19,319 bases of DNA from an uncultured Clostridia bacterium (GTDB taxonomy: Bacteria; Bacillota; Clostridia; TANB77; CAG-508), in contig CANRFX010000014.1 of assembly GCA_947629995.1 (NCBI GenBank), positions 1 through 19,319 of the forward strand. The letters run 5' to 3'. The notes under the pieces were generated by a model. The model was given only the letters and a program-made list of their open reading frames with translations, searched no databases and was not told the DNA's origin. Each line of letters begins with the position of its first letter. Position 1 is the first letter of the stretch. The translations under genes and the position numbers were made by a program. Positions 8,601-15,106 of the stretch are shown piece by piece.

Positions 8601-9621
8601 CATAGGTAACTTTTCCTTCTTGATCTTTAGCTAAGTATTTTCCAGTATTTTGATGTTGGAATATGAATTTTACGCCTTTTAACTTGACTTGCTCATTATC
8701 TTCATTTACTTTAATTACTTTTAAATTTCCTTCTATGTCAATATCATAGTCAAATGGTGTTGATATATCTAATGGTGCTCCATAAGGCTCTCTAATAATT
8801 AAGTTTTGTCTATCACCATGTTTAGCTTCTAAAAACCATATTGTTACACCTTTTATTGTTGTTGTTGATGTTCCTGTAAGTGTTGTAATTTTTGTAACAT
8901 CTGTACCTGCTGGTATTGATACATAGAAGTTTTTTCCTGATGTAATATCACTTGCATCAAACCATCTCTCGTCTCCACCTTTGAAATTGCTATATAGAAT
9001 ATTGTCTATTTTATTTCCATTTTGGTCTTTTACTTCAACATCTTTCATTGTTCCAGGGAAAGTCCAGTTAAATGGTCCTACTCTTACGTAAGATTTTCCA
9101 TCTTTTTCGTAAGGTACTACTTGTATGTTATCTTTATTTGTATTATCTACTATGTTTTGTACATTTTGAATATTATTTGCATATTCAGAAGATTCTTCGT
9201 CTAAGTATGTATTTTTACCTTTACTGCTATTTGCAAAACCTTGGTATAAACCATTATGATTTTTACCTACTTGATTCATCCATGTATACATGTTATTCCA
9301 AATAGCATTCTTTACTGCTGATGTATCATTTGACGATAATATGTATGCTAGTTTTGCATTGTACCAGCTTTCAATTGTTTTACCATCATAGTCAGTTGAT
9401 TTTATACCTTCTATATTTACTTTAGAAACAACGTGATATGTGTTAGCTGATTTTAATGCTTGCCCATGCTCTACACAAAAGATATTTCCGTTGTTTACAT
9501 AATCAGAATATGTTACATCTAACCATTGTCCTACATCATAAGCATTTGAACTTGCACATATTCCTATTACTCCTAAGAATGCTATTATCATACTGATTAT
9601 TATCTTTTTTGTTTTTCTCAT
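5626..9621 (-). CDS. Gene B: multidomain adhesin with thioester-like, CnaB and SdrD-B-like domains and a PxTG-type sorting signal
   Basis: A 1331-residue cell-wall protein. Signal peptide 1-27 (SSNA|YD). Residues about 30-115 resemble a Cys-Gln thioester adhesion domain: Cys49 (NIFCVEHG) and the aromatic AIWNNMYTW block are present, but the expected Gln is Lys104 (SAVKNAIW). A CnaB domain at about 293-395 has Lys (LKVIKVNED), Glu (YIAYETYN) and Asn (IIGNKQ) suited to an intramolecular isopeptide bond. SdrD-B-like domains start near 405 (LSGFVWKDV) and 862 (MSGVVFLDE). The C-terminus is a sorting signal: TPSTGE (1292-1297), a hydrophobic stretch and KRK. The Leu of LPxTG is replaced by Thr, as in the (S/P/N)PxTG signals known from Clostridioides. 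It follows gene C by 28 nt with an excellent ribosome binding site (AAAGGAGGT, 9631-9639) and ends at a terminator. Inferred role: sortase-anchored adhesin or pilus component. Confidence 0.96.
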   Translation of the reverse strand: MRKTKKIIISMIIAFLGVIGICASSNAYDVGQWLDVTYSDYVNNGNIFCVEHGQALKSANTYHVVSKVNIEGIKSTDYDGKTIESWYNAKLAYILSSNDTSAVKNAIWNNMYTWMNQVGKNHNGLYQGFANSSKGKNTYLDEESSEYANNIQNVQNIVDNTNKDNIQVVPYEKDGKSYVRVGPFNWTFPGTMKDVEVKDQNGNKIDNILYSNFKGGDERWFDASDITSGKNFYVSIPAGTDVTKITTLTGTSTTTIKGVTIWFLEAKHGDRQNLIIREPYGAPLDISTPFDYDIDIEGNLKVIKVNEDNEQVKLKGVKFIFQHQNTGKYLAKDQEGKVTYVDNRQNASEWVTDENGEISIEKISAGTYIAYETYNPNYGYEEQPEPTQAVVKAGEQVSVVIIGNKQIYVKLSGFVWKDVPDSKTTDGNDRNSLFAEGDETRDVLFDGIVVRLKDRTTGETVKETKTAQLPDSGRYKDERGHDGHGEYLFEDVLIEKLGDYYIEFEYDGLTYTNVVPHLDKNNGSKASESEERRTEFNNNFSKIEGKTRNTGVTIDANGNEKHNLSYNIDETKHEATLINNGQYTITADTDVTGYNVRDHFTYGQEEIKHINLGLYDREQPDIGIAKDIKNVRLTINGYEHTYQYSQRFSNQGEYEDGLFNVGVKFGLPTKPYTAAIYKSDYDYENEKDRSKELQTYITYQIAITNKSENLQAKVNSLVDYYDARYSVVDVGTNLDEKGNITNSVGYSEDETFQNSKFKKMIIDTNTTIDPLQKNGKLYVQFKLSREAVAEILEDEAISDDTIKLLDNVVEVNSYSIYQDGKIYAGIDKNSAPANAVPGNEPTYEDDTDKAPALKLEVANPRVMSGVVFLDETSAELKTGEIREGNGIYETDKEKGIGDVAVTLKENSGSGKEYKVTTDGSGKFEISNYIPGDYTLTYTWGDSTYTVQNYKGTIYINPERQNNRNWHKENVDTRYSDALDNYETRQKIDEEMKNVNKDTKNSFTIHKMDSTTPTMGITIENVKNVADKITTSSYGDELKYRIDNLDFGIVERARQNLELIKRVKTLKLTLANGQVISDVTVNEDGTLSGNSNNITYMKPDPNNNPKNGYIKLEIDNEMLQGSKLEVGYSIKAINQGELDYISEDYYKYGSQVKESNRGQKVTVIPSGIIDYLDKDWSVDKDANPDWQLKTLDEAKDLVAETVYNNEESTIDEKTILYTDVLSTPLEPKQSSEVMLKVSKLLSVTDEISLNNETEIVKATKNGGSNIITMLGNYIPGVDIHESDDSIAETTMVTPSTGENQNYIIPITLGISTLIILGSGIIIIKRKVLDKNN

Positions 9622-9649
9622 TTTATTTTTACCTCCTTTCTTTCCCTTT

Positions 9650-12600
9650 TTACATTTCGCTAATTGTATTTTTCTTTTTTATTGCAATTACAACTGCTAC
9701 AATTCCAAGTGCTATTATAATTGTTATTACTAATCCTGTATATACTACTTCTTCTCCTGTTTTAACACTTATTATTGTTTCTGCTGAGCTGTAATCATTT
9801 TCTGTTTTTTCTCTATTTCCTGGTGTAGAATTAATGTCTTTTATTCCTAGTTCGTTATATGCTTCTGCTATTTCTGCTATATTTGGAACAGATCCTGTGT
9901 TATTTTCTGTCATTGCTTTTGTTAGTGTTAAAACTACTGTTTTTGTTTCTCCTGCTTTTATTTTTTCATTTGCTAATTTGTCTGTGTATAATGTATTTCC
10001 TGTTTGATACCAATCTTTGTTTAATTCTGAACTGAATTTTAAGTCTGATGGGATATAATCAGCTATTTTTTTAGCATATCCTTCTATTTCGCCTTTGTTT
10101 GTTACACTTATTTTATATTCAATAATAACTGTTGAACCATTTAAGTCTTTACCTGGCACCTCTACTTTTGCTAGGCTAGCATCTTGATATTCTCTTACTG
10201 CAGTTCCACTAGCATTTTGAATTAAAATTCTGCTTACTGATTTATTTAGTTGTAAATCGAATTTTTGTAATTTGATTAATCCTATGTTTATATTTGAAAT
10301 ATTTTGATTATTTAGTGTTAATATATCTGTTGAGGCTACTTCTTTTGTTTCATTTTCAATTAGTAATTTATTTGATAAAGCATCTGAATTTTCTGCTTCT
10401 CCTACTCCTTCTACTTTGTATTTAGTTAAAGCATATTGTACATTATCATATTCAAATATAACGATGTATTCTCCGTTTGCTATTTTATCTAATACATAAA
10501 TTCCATTTTCATTTGTTGTTGCTTCTAATATTTGTCCTTTTTGGTTTTTTACTAAATTGTTTGTTTTAACATTTAATAATTTTACTTTAATGTTGTTTAA
10601 TAATTTTTCTCCTTGTTCTTTCTTTCCGTTTGCATTTTCGTCATACCAAGCTGTACCCATTATTGTTTTATTTCCTTTAGCTATGTTGTTATCATCTACG
10701 TTGTTATTGCCATTTCCATTTGGATCGTTTGGATTGCTTGGGTTATTTGGATTAGTTGGGTCGCTAGTTTCTTCATTGTCTGCTTCAATAATATGATTTA
10801 TTGATGCGGTTGTTGCTATATTTTTTCCAAATAATTCTGCTGATGCAACATTTGTAATAGGTTCTGCTGTACTTCTTGCTTGTGAGTAGTCAACAACTGT
10901 TTCTATTTCTATTATGTTTGTTCCATTTGGAGCTAATGTTAAGGTTGCTTCTACTTCATTTGAATCTGTACTTTTCATTTCTTGTCCATCTACTGTTATT
11001 TTGTTAATGCTTAATTGTTTTGGTATAGAGTCTTTTACTATTAATGAATTTGTGTCTGCAGTTGTTTTGTTTTCTAGTGTTATTGTATATGTAATTGTAT
11101 CTCCTGATTTTACATATTCATTTTGTGTATTAGATGTCATTGATAAATTAACTTCTATATTTTTTACTTTATCTTGCAAACTGTTTGATTCGTATTTTTC
11201 TTTTCCGTCTATAACTTCAACTGAAAATCCAATTGGTTCTTCATTTTTTATGTTATTTACTATTAAGTCATAACTTAATACTTTATTTTGCCCTGGCTCT
11301 AATGTTCCTATATTTATTTCGTCTTTATATTCTAATGTTTCTGTTTGTGGTATGTCTTTTGGATCTATTTCTGGTATTTCCATGTCTATAGAATTTTGTG
11401 ATTTTTCTGCTTCTTGATTAACTTCGTAAATTTCTCCACCTTCTACTTCCATGTCTGTTGTTAATACCAATCTATCTACTTTTACACCTTCTGAAAGGTT
11501 TGTTTTGACTTTTACATCTTCTTGTTTTTCATTTGAGATGTTTTCTATAATTGCGAAGTATTGTACTGAACCTGATGTGTATATATCTACATTTCTATCT
11601 GTAATACGTTTTACAGTTACTCTTATATTTCCAGTTGTTGTTTTATGTTCTATTTCTTCTGTTTGTTTTGTAACTTCACCATATTTTATTTCTGCTTGAT
11701 TTTTTAGTATGGTTCCGGCTTTTGTGTCGTTATTTACTCTTACTTCATATGATACATTTATTGATTCTCCTACTTTTAGAGTGTTTATTATACCTTCATA
11801 AGTTTTATAATCAAATTCTTTATAGTAAGATGCTCCTGTGTATTCATAGTGTTCTTCTGGTTGTACAAAAGTTGTTCCTTCTGGTACATTTCCTTTTACT
11901 GAAACGTCATTTATGTCTTCTGTTCCTGTGTTTTTAACTTCAATGTTGTACTTAATTACTTCTCCATTTTTTACTGGAGTTGTTATTTCTTGTCCACCTT
12001 TACTTGCTGTTAACGCAACTTGTACTTCTGGTCCAATTCCTGTTTGCATTTCAATTGAAGTAGAGTTTAATTGGTCTTCTATTTTTGTTTGGCTATCTGT
12101 ATTTTTTACTGTGTATTTAGTTGTTGCAACTTGGTTGTACTCTAAATTTGCAGGTACAACAAATTTATAAGATGTTTGCACACTACTTTGTGCAGGTATT
12201 TCATCTGTTGCAATTAAGAATTTTGTTACTTTGCTATTATCTGTAATTGAATCTGTCCAACCATTTTCTGCGTTTTCCAAGCTATCTGTTGCATTTGAGT
12301 TTTCAGAATAGTAGACTTTTGCGTTTTCAGTACCTGTGACTGTTATTCCATTTACTATTTGAATTCCCATATTGTTGTTTGCGTTGTTAGTTGGTAAGTC
12401 TCCTAATATTTTTACACCTTCAACACTATGTTCATTGTTGTTGATGATTTCCATTTGTGCTTCTAGTTGTTTACTATCAGCACTTTTTTCCATTTTTACT
12501 TGTTTTGTTTCTTCTTGTCCTAATGTTTCTATTCCTAAGTCTTGTATGTTATAAATTGTTGTGATATCTTTTGGTGCAACAATTTTTATTGCTTTTGATG

Positions 12601-14536
12601 TGCTTCCTGTTTTGTCTTGGTTTGTATAAGTCATTTGTATTTGTGCATCTTTTGTTGCTGATTTTTTATTTACGGTTAGATTTGCATTTATAACAATTGT
12701 ACTTCCATCAATTACGTCTTCGTGATATTGTGTTTGACTACCTTCTAAAGTTATATAAATTGTTTTTCCTTCAACTCTATAATTTTTGATAGATAATTCG
12801 TTTTCGTATATGAAATCTATACTGTTAATTGTTATGTTTTCTACTTGTTCTGGTAATTGTATTGCAATTTGTGGATTTGTGTATAAGTCATATTTTTCGT
12901 TGCTAGACATTAATACTACTTTCATTTCCACATTGTTTGATATAACTGTTGATAAGTCTTCTCTGTTTACTTCTAATTTACTTTCTGTTACTGTGTCTTC
13001 TAGTTTCATAGAAACTTCTTTTTCTTGTTTTCCTTTATCTGTATTATATTGTGTTGTTACTTTGTTTTTTAATTCTGTTGCATTTTTTGCTATATCTTTA
13101 GCTTCTTGTATTGTTTTTGTATGGTTTAATTTTAGTATTCCTTCTTTTACTGGTGTAGTGGTTCTAATGTAAATTTCTGTTACATTTTTTCCTTCATAAG
13201 AAATTGTTATATTTCCTTCTAAATCTACTTCTGATGCATTTGTAATTGTTCCTAATGTTTCTCCATTTTGATTGTAAATTGTTACAATTCCCTCTTCTCC
13301 AAATATCTTGTTAAATTCGTCTTTTTTTACGGTTGTTTTGTTGTATATTACATTTGCTGGTATTTCTTTATTGTTAACTATGTATCTACTTGCCTCTTCT
13401 TTTAATTCTATACTAGAAATTGCAGAAGCATATGTTATATTTAATTCTGTTATATTTTGATATTGTCTTGCAATTCCTGCATTTAATTTTCCTTTATAAA
13501 TGCTTTCTTCTGTATTTTGACTGTTTATTTGAAGAATGTTGTCTATTTCTTCTGCTCCTACTGTTGTTGTGGCTTTGGTTTCTAATGTTTTATTGTTATA
13601 TAATGTAACATTTTCGTTAGATGTAAATTCTATATTTTCTACTTCTACATCTTTATCATAAACACAAGTTACTATAATTTTTTCTACTCCTTGTGTTTTC
13701 CATCTTACTTTATTTTCGTTGTTTACATCATTTTTTAGTGTTATTGTTAAGTCTTTTCCATCATAGCTGTAGTTGTATGCTGTCATGTTGTTAAAATAAC
13801 ATACACTTTTAACTTCTTCTGCTTGTTTTTCGTCTATTGTAGGAATTGCTATTTTTGAATTTATTTCTTTTATTGGATAGTTATTTTCTTTTAATCCTAA
13901 GGTATAAGTAAATTGGATTATTCTCTTTTCTTGTCCGTTTATTTGAGCAATTTTATTGGTTATTATTTGCATTTCGTTTTGGATATTTTCTTCTGTGTTT
14001 TGCTCTACTATTTTTAGGTTTACTTCTTTTTCTGCTTTGATGTTTATGTCTTTTTCTGTTCTGTCTCTATATATACCTTTTAAATTGATTTTGCTTACCA
14101 AGTTTAATAAACCTATATCATATAAGTCTTCTTTTATAGGCTCTATTCTTACTTTTATTTCTCCTGCTGCTCCTACATTGATTTGGTTTAAGTAAATTGT
14201 ATTGTTTTCTATTTTGTTTACGTACTCACTTTCGGAGTCTTTTAATACAAAATTACTGTTTTCTAAAGAGATTTCTCCATTGAAGTAACCTTCTTTTTTT
14301 ACATTTAAGTTTAGGTATAGAAAGGTTTCTTCTTGAATATTTTCTTTTTCTAATGTGGTAACTTTGTTTTCATTTTTATCTTTGAAATATGCTTCAAATT
14401 CTATATTTTGATGGTTGGTTGCTGTGCTTTCTGCTGCATAACTGATTAACCCTTTTCCAACAAATACGAAGTTTGTCATTGTCATTGATAAAATGATTAG
14501 TAAAATAATACCAATTTTTAAAATACTATTTTTCAT
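9650..14536 (-). CDS. Gene C: 1628-residue DUF11/SdrD-B-like surface protein
   Basis: A giant exported protein. Signal peptide about 1-35 (ISYA|AES). Residues about 36-840 are beta-rich repeats without a named motif, paralogous to the N-terminal part of gene A. DUF11-like domains follow (for example GEVIKYNIEVKNTGTEDINDV and GDTITYTITLENKT). A short DPTNPNNPSNPNDPNG linker (about 1257-1272) precedes an SdrD-B-like domain (MGTAWYDENANGKKEQGE, about 1290-1400) and a last DUF11-like domain (VIIEYKISVTNKGEIEG). The C-terminus has SVKTGEE (from Ser1590), a hydrophobic segment (about 1598-1619) and KKKNTISEM. This resembles a sorting signal without the Pro of LPxTG, similar in form to the NVQTG of Clostridioides; it may instead be a plain membrane anchor. 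First gene of the locus, with AGGAGG at 14542-14547 and a long leader. Inferred role: stalk or scaffold at the cell surface. Confidence 0.96.
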   Translation of the reverse strand: MKNSILKIGIILLIILSMTMTNFVFVGKGLISYAAESTATNHQNIEFEAYFKDKNENKVTTLEKENIQEETFLYLNLNVKKEGYFNGEISLENSNFVLKDSESEYVNKIENNTIYLNQINVGAAGEIKVRIEPIKEDLYDIGLLNLVSKINLKGIYRDRTEKDINIKAEKEVNLKIVEQNTEENIQNEMQIITNKIAQINGQEKRIIQFTYTLGLKENNYPIKEINSKIAIPTIDEKQAEEVKSVCYFNNMTAYNYSYDGKDLTITLKNDVNNENKVRWKTQGVEKIIVTCVYDKDVEVENIEFTSNENVTLYNNKTLETKATTTVGAEEIDNILQINSQNTEESIYKGKLNAGIARQYQNITELNITYASAISSIELKEEASRYIVNNKEIPANVIYNKTTVKKDEFNKIFGEEGIVTIYNQNGETLGTITNASEVDLEGNITISYEGKNVTEIYIRTTTPVKEGILKLNHTKTIQEAKDIAKNATELKNKVTTQYNTDKGKQEKEVSMKLEDTVTESKLEVNREDLSTVISNNVEMKVVLMSSNEKYDLYTNPQIAIQLPEQVENITINSIDFIYENELSIKNYRVEGKTIYITLEGSQTQYHEDVIDGSTIVINANLTVNKKSATKDAQIQMTYTNQDKTGSTSKAIKIVAPKDITTIYNIQDLGIETLGQEETKQVKMEKSADSKQLEAQMEIINNNEHSVEGVKILGDLPTNNANNNMGIQIVNGITVTGTENAKVYYSENSNATDSLENAENGWTDSITDNSKVTKFLIATDEIPAQSSVQTSYKFVVPANLEYNQVATTKYTVKNTDSQTKIEDQLNSTSIEMQTGIGPEVQVALTASKGGQEITTPVKNGEVIKYNIEVKNTGTEDINDVSVKGNVPEGTTFVQPEEHYEYTGASYYKEFDYKTYEGIINTLKVGESINVSYEVRVNNDTKAGTILKNQAEIKYGEVTKQTEEIEHKTTTGNIRVTVKRITDRNVDIYTSGSVQYFAIIENISNEKQEDVKVKTNLSEGVKVDRLVLTTDMEVEGGEIYEVNQEAEKSQNSIDMEIPEIDPKDIPQTETLEYKDEINIGTLEPGQNKVLSYDLIVNNIKNEEPIGFSVEVIDGKEKYESNSLQDKVKNIEVNLSMTSNTQNEYVKSGDTITYTITLENKTTADTNSLIVKDSIPKQLSINKITVDGQEMKSTDSNEVEATLTLAPNGTNIIEIETVVDYSQARSTAEPITNVASAELFGKNIATTASINHIIEADNEETSDPTNPNNPSNPNDPNGNGNNNVDDNNIAKGNKTIMGTAWYDENANGKKEQGEKLLNNIKVKLLNVKTNNLVKNQKGQILEATTNENGIYVLDKIANGEYIVIFEYDNVQYALTKYKVEGVGEAENSDALSNKLLIENETKEVASTDILTLNNQNISNINIGLIKLQKFDLQLNKSVSRILIQNASGTAVREYQDASLAKVEVPGKDLNGSTVIIEYKISVTNKGEIEGYAKKIADYIPSDLKFSSELNKDWYQTGNTLYTDKLANEKIKAGETKTVVLTLTKAMTENNTGSVPNIAEIAEAYNELGIKDINSTPGNREKTENDYSSAETIISVKTGEEVVYTGLVITIIIALGIVAVVIAIKKKNTISEM
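10722..10766. repeat. Short degenerate 9-bp repeat in the linker of gene C
   Basis: Five 9-bp units (ggatcgttt, ggattgctt, gggttattt, ggattagtt, gggtcgcta) encode the DPTNPNNPSNPNDPN linker. They are the counterpart of the 17-unit array in gene A, so the two paralogues differ sharply in linker length and repeat purity. Confidence 0.85.
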
Positions 14537-14550
14537 AGCTTCCTCCTTAT

Positions 14551-14575
14551 GATTTAGGTTTTTTGTTACCTAATC
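14551..14575 (-). promoter_or_regulatory. Hairpin next to the ribosome binding site of gene C
   Basis: The minus strand can pair GATTAGGT with ACCTAAATC (one bulge) around an A-rich loop, ending 3 nt before AAGGAGG. It could affect access to the ribosome binding site. No T-tract follows, so it is not a terminator. Confidence 0.35.
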
Positions 14576-14587
14576 TTTCTTATATAT

Positions 14588-14614
14588 ATTATATATTTTG
14601 TTGAAATAAATCAA
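14588..14614 (-). promoter_or_regulatory. Possible second promoter of gene C
   Basis: TTGATT (14609-14614) and TATAAT (14588-14593) on the minus strand, with a short 15-nt spacer. The surrounding TATATA tract makes chance matches likely. Confidence 0.25.
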
Positions 14615-14634
14615 CTTCTTATTTTTTTGTCTTT

Positions 14635-14676
14635 TGAATTGCTCCGTTTTTGTGCTTACGGAAAGCGTTTCCTTTA
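14635..14676 (-). promoter_or_regulatory. GC-richer structured patch in the gene C leader, with a cre-like palindrome
   Basis: Within a nearly pure AT leader, the minus strand holds GGAAACGCTTTCC (14660-14672), a 5-bp inverted repeat around CGC. TCCGT...ACGGA can form a second, overlapping hairpin. Read as DNA on the plus strand, GGAAAGCGTTTCCT matches the core of a CcpA cre site (AA.CG.T..C) but lacks the outer T and A. Read as RNA, it could be a small cis-regulatory element; it matches no riboswitch class I can recall. It lies about 70 nt downstream of the strong promoter. Confidence 0.35.
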
Positions 14677-14681
14677 CTTTT

Positions 14682-14721
14682 ATATTACAAAATATTATTT
14701 TTTTATTACATTTTGTAATAT
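14682..14721. repeat. Perfect 12-bp inverted repeat in the gene C leader
   Basis: ATATTACAAAAT (14682-14693) and ATTTTGTAATAT (14710-14721) are perfect inverted copies around 16 nt. On the minus strand the 5' arm can instead form a small ATTAC/GTAAT hairpin, so two structures compete. It starts about 20 nt below the -10 box. It could be a repressor site or an RNA switch; the stem is almost all A-T and no U-tract follows. Confidence 0.6.
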
Positions 14722-14739
14722 TTTGCATGGTCTTTTATT

Positions 14740-14769
14740 ATTATACTATATTTTTACAGTTTTTTCAAT
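14740..14769 (-). promoter_or_regulatory. Strong sigma-A-like promoter for the C-B surface operon
   Basis: TTGAAA (14764-14769) and TATAAT (14740-14745) on the minus strand, 18 nt apart, giving a leader of about 200 nt before gene C. It starts only 17 nt past the stop of the 106-residue gene and no terminator lies between, so read-through from the amidoligase operon is possible. Confidence 0.7.
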
Positions 14770-14785
14770 GGTTTTACGATATTTT

Positions 14786-15106
14786 TTAACTTTTTATGTA
14801 AATGTTGGAAATATTTTGTTGATACTTTTCTTCATTATCTTTTAATATTAATTCTATATTGTTTTTTTCTTCATTATCGCATAAATAGTTTAAATATATC
14901 ATGCTTATTATTGATTTGGTTTTCTTCTTCAAATTCATTTCATTTATTGATTTGCTATGATCTAGGTTAGGCTTATATGTAGTAGATTTATTTCTCTGCC
15001 AAAATTCTATTAACTTTTTTGGTATTTTTTCTATTATATTATCATCGGAATATTGCAGTATTTCTAATACTTCTACTATTGCTTCGCTATATTCAATGCT
15101 AACCAT
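14786..15106 (-). CDS. 106-residue unknown protein coupled to the amidoligase
   Basis: A small soluble protein, mostly helical and charged, with no signal peptide or membrane segment. The first half is YSEAIVEVLEILQYSDD followed by IPKKLIEFWQRN. The second half has a Lys-rich strip (NEMNLKKKTKSIISMIYLNY) and an acidic end (CDNEEKNNIELILKDNEEKY). I have the impression that short proteins of this kind occur widely in Clostridia, but I cannot name a function. Its ATG (15104-15106) shares one base with the TAA of the amidoligase gene (TAATG), and GGAGGAAAG lies just upstream inside that gene. Coupled translation suggests a stoichiometric partner. It could be a modified substrate, an immunity or inhibitor protein, or an unrelated conserved gene. 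Confidence 0.9.
   Translation of the reverse strand: MVSIEYSEAIVEVLEILQYSDDNIIEKIPKKLIEFWQRNKSTTYKPNLDHSKSINEMNLKKKTKSIISMIYLNYLCDNEEKNNIELILKDNEEKYQQNISNIYIKS

Noticed and set aside
14635..14676. A known riboswitch (c-di-GMP, c-di-AMP, purine, SAM, TPP, preQ1)
   Set aside because: None of the conserved cores of these classes that I can recall is present; only small hairpins and a cre-like palindrome are seen.
14682..14721. Intrinsic terminator for the amidoligase operon
   Set aside because: The stem is almost all A-T, no T-tract follows on the minus strand, and it lies downstream of the surface-operon promoter.
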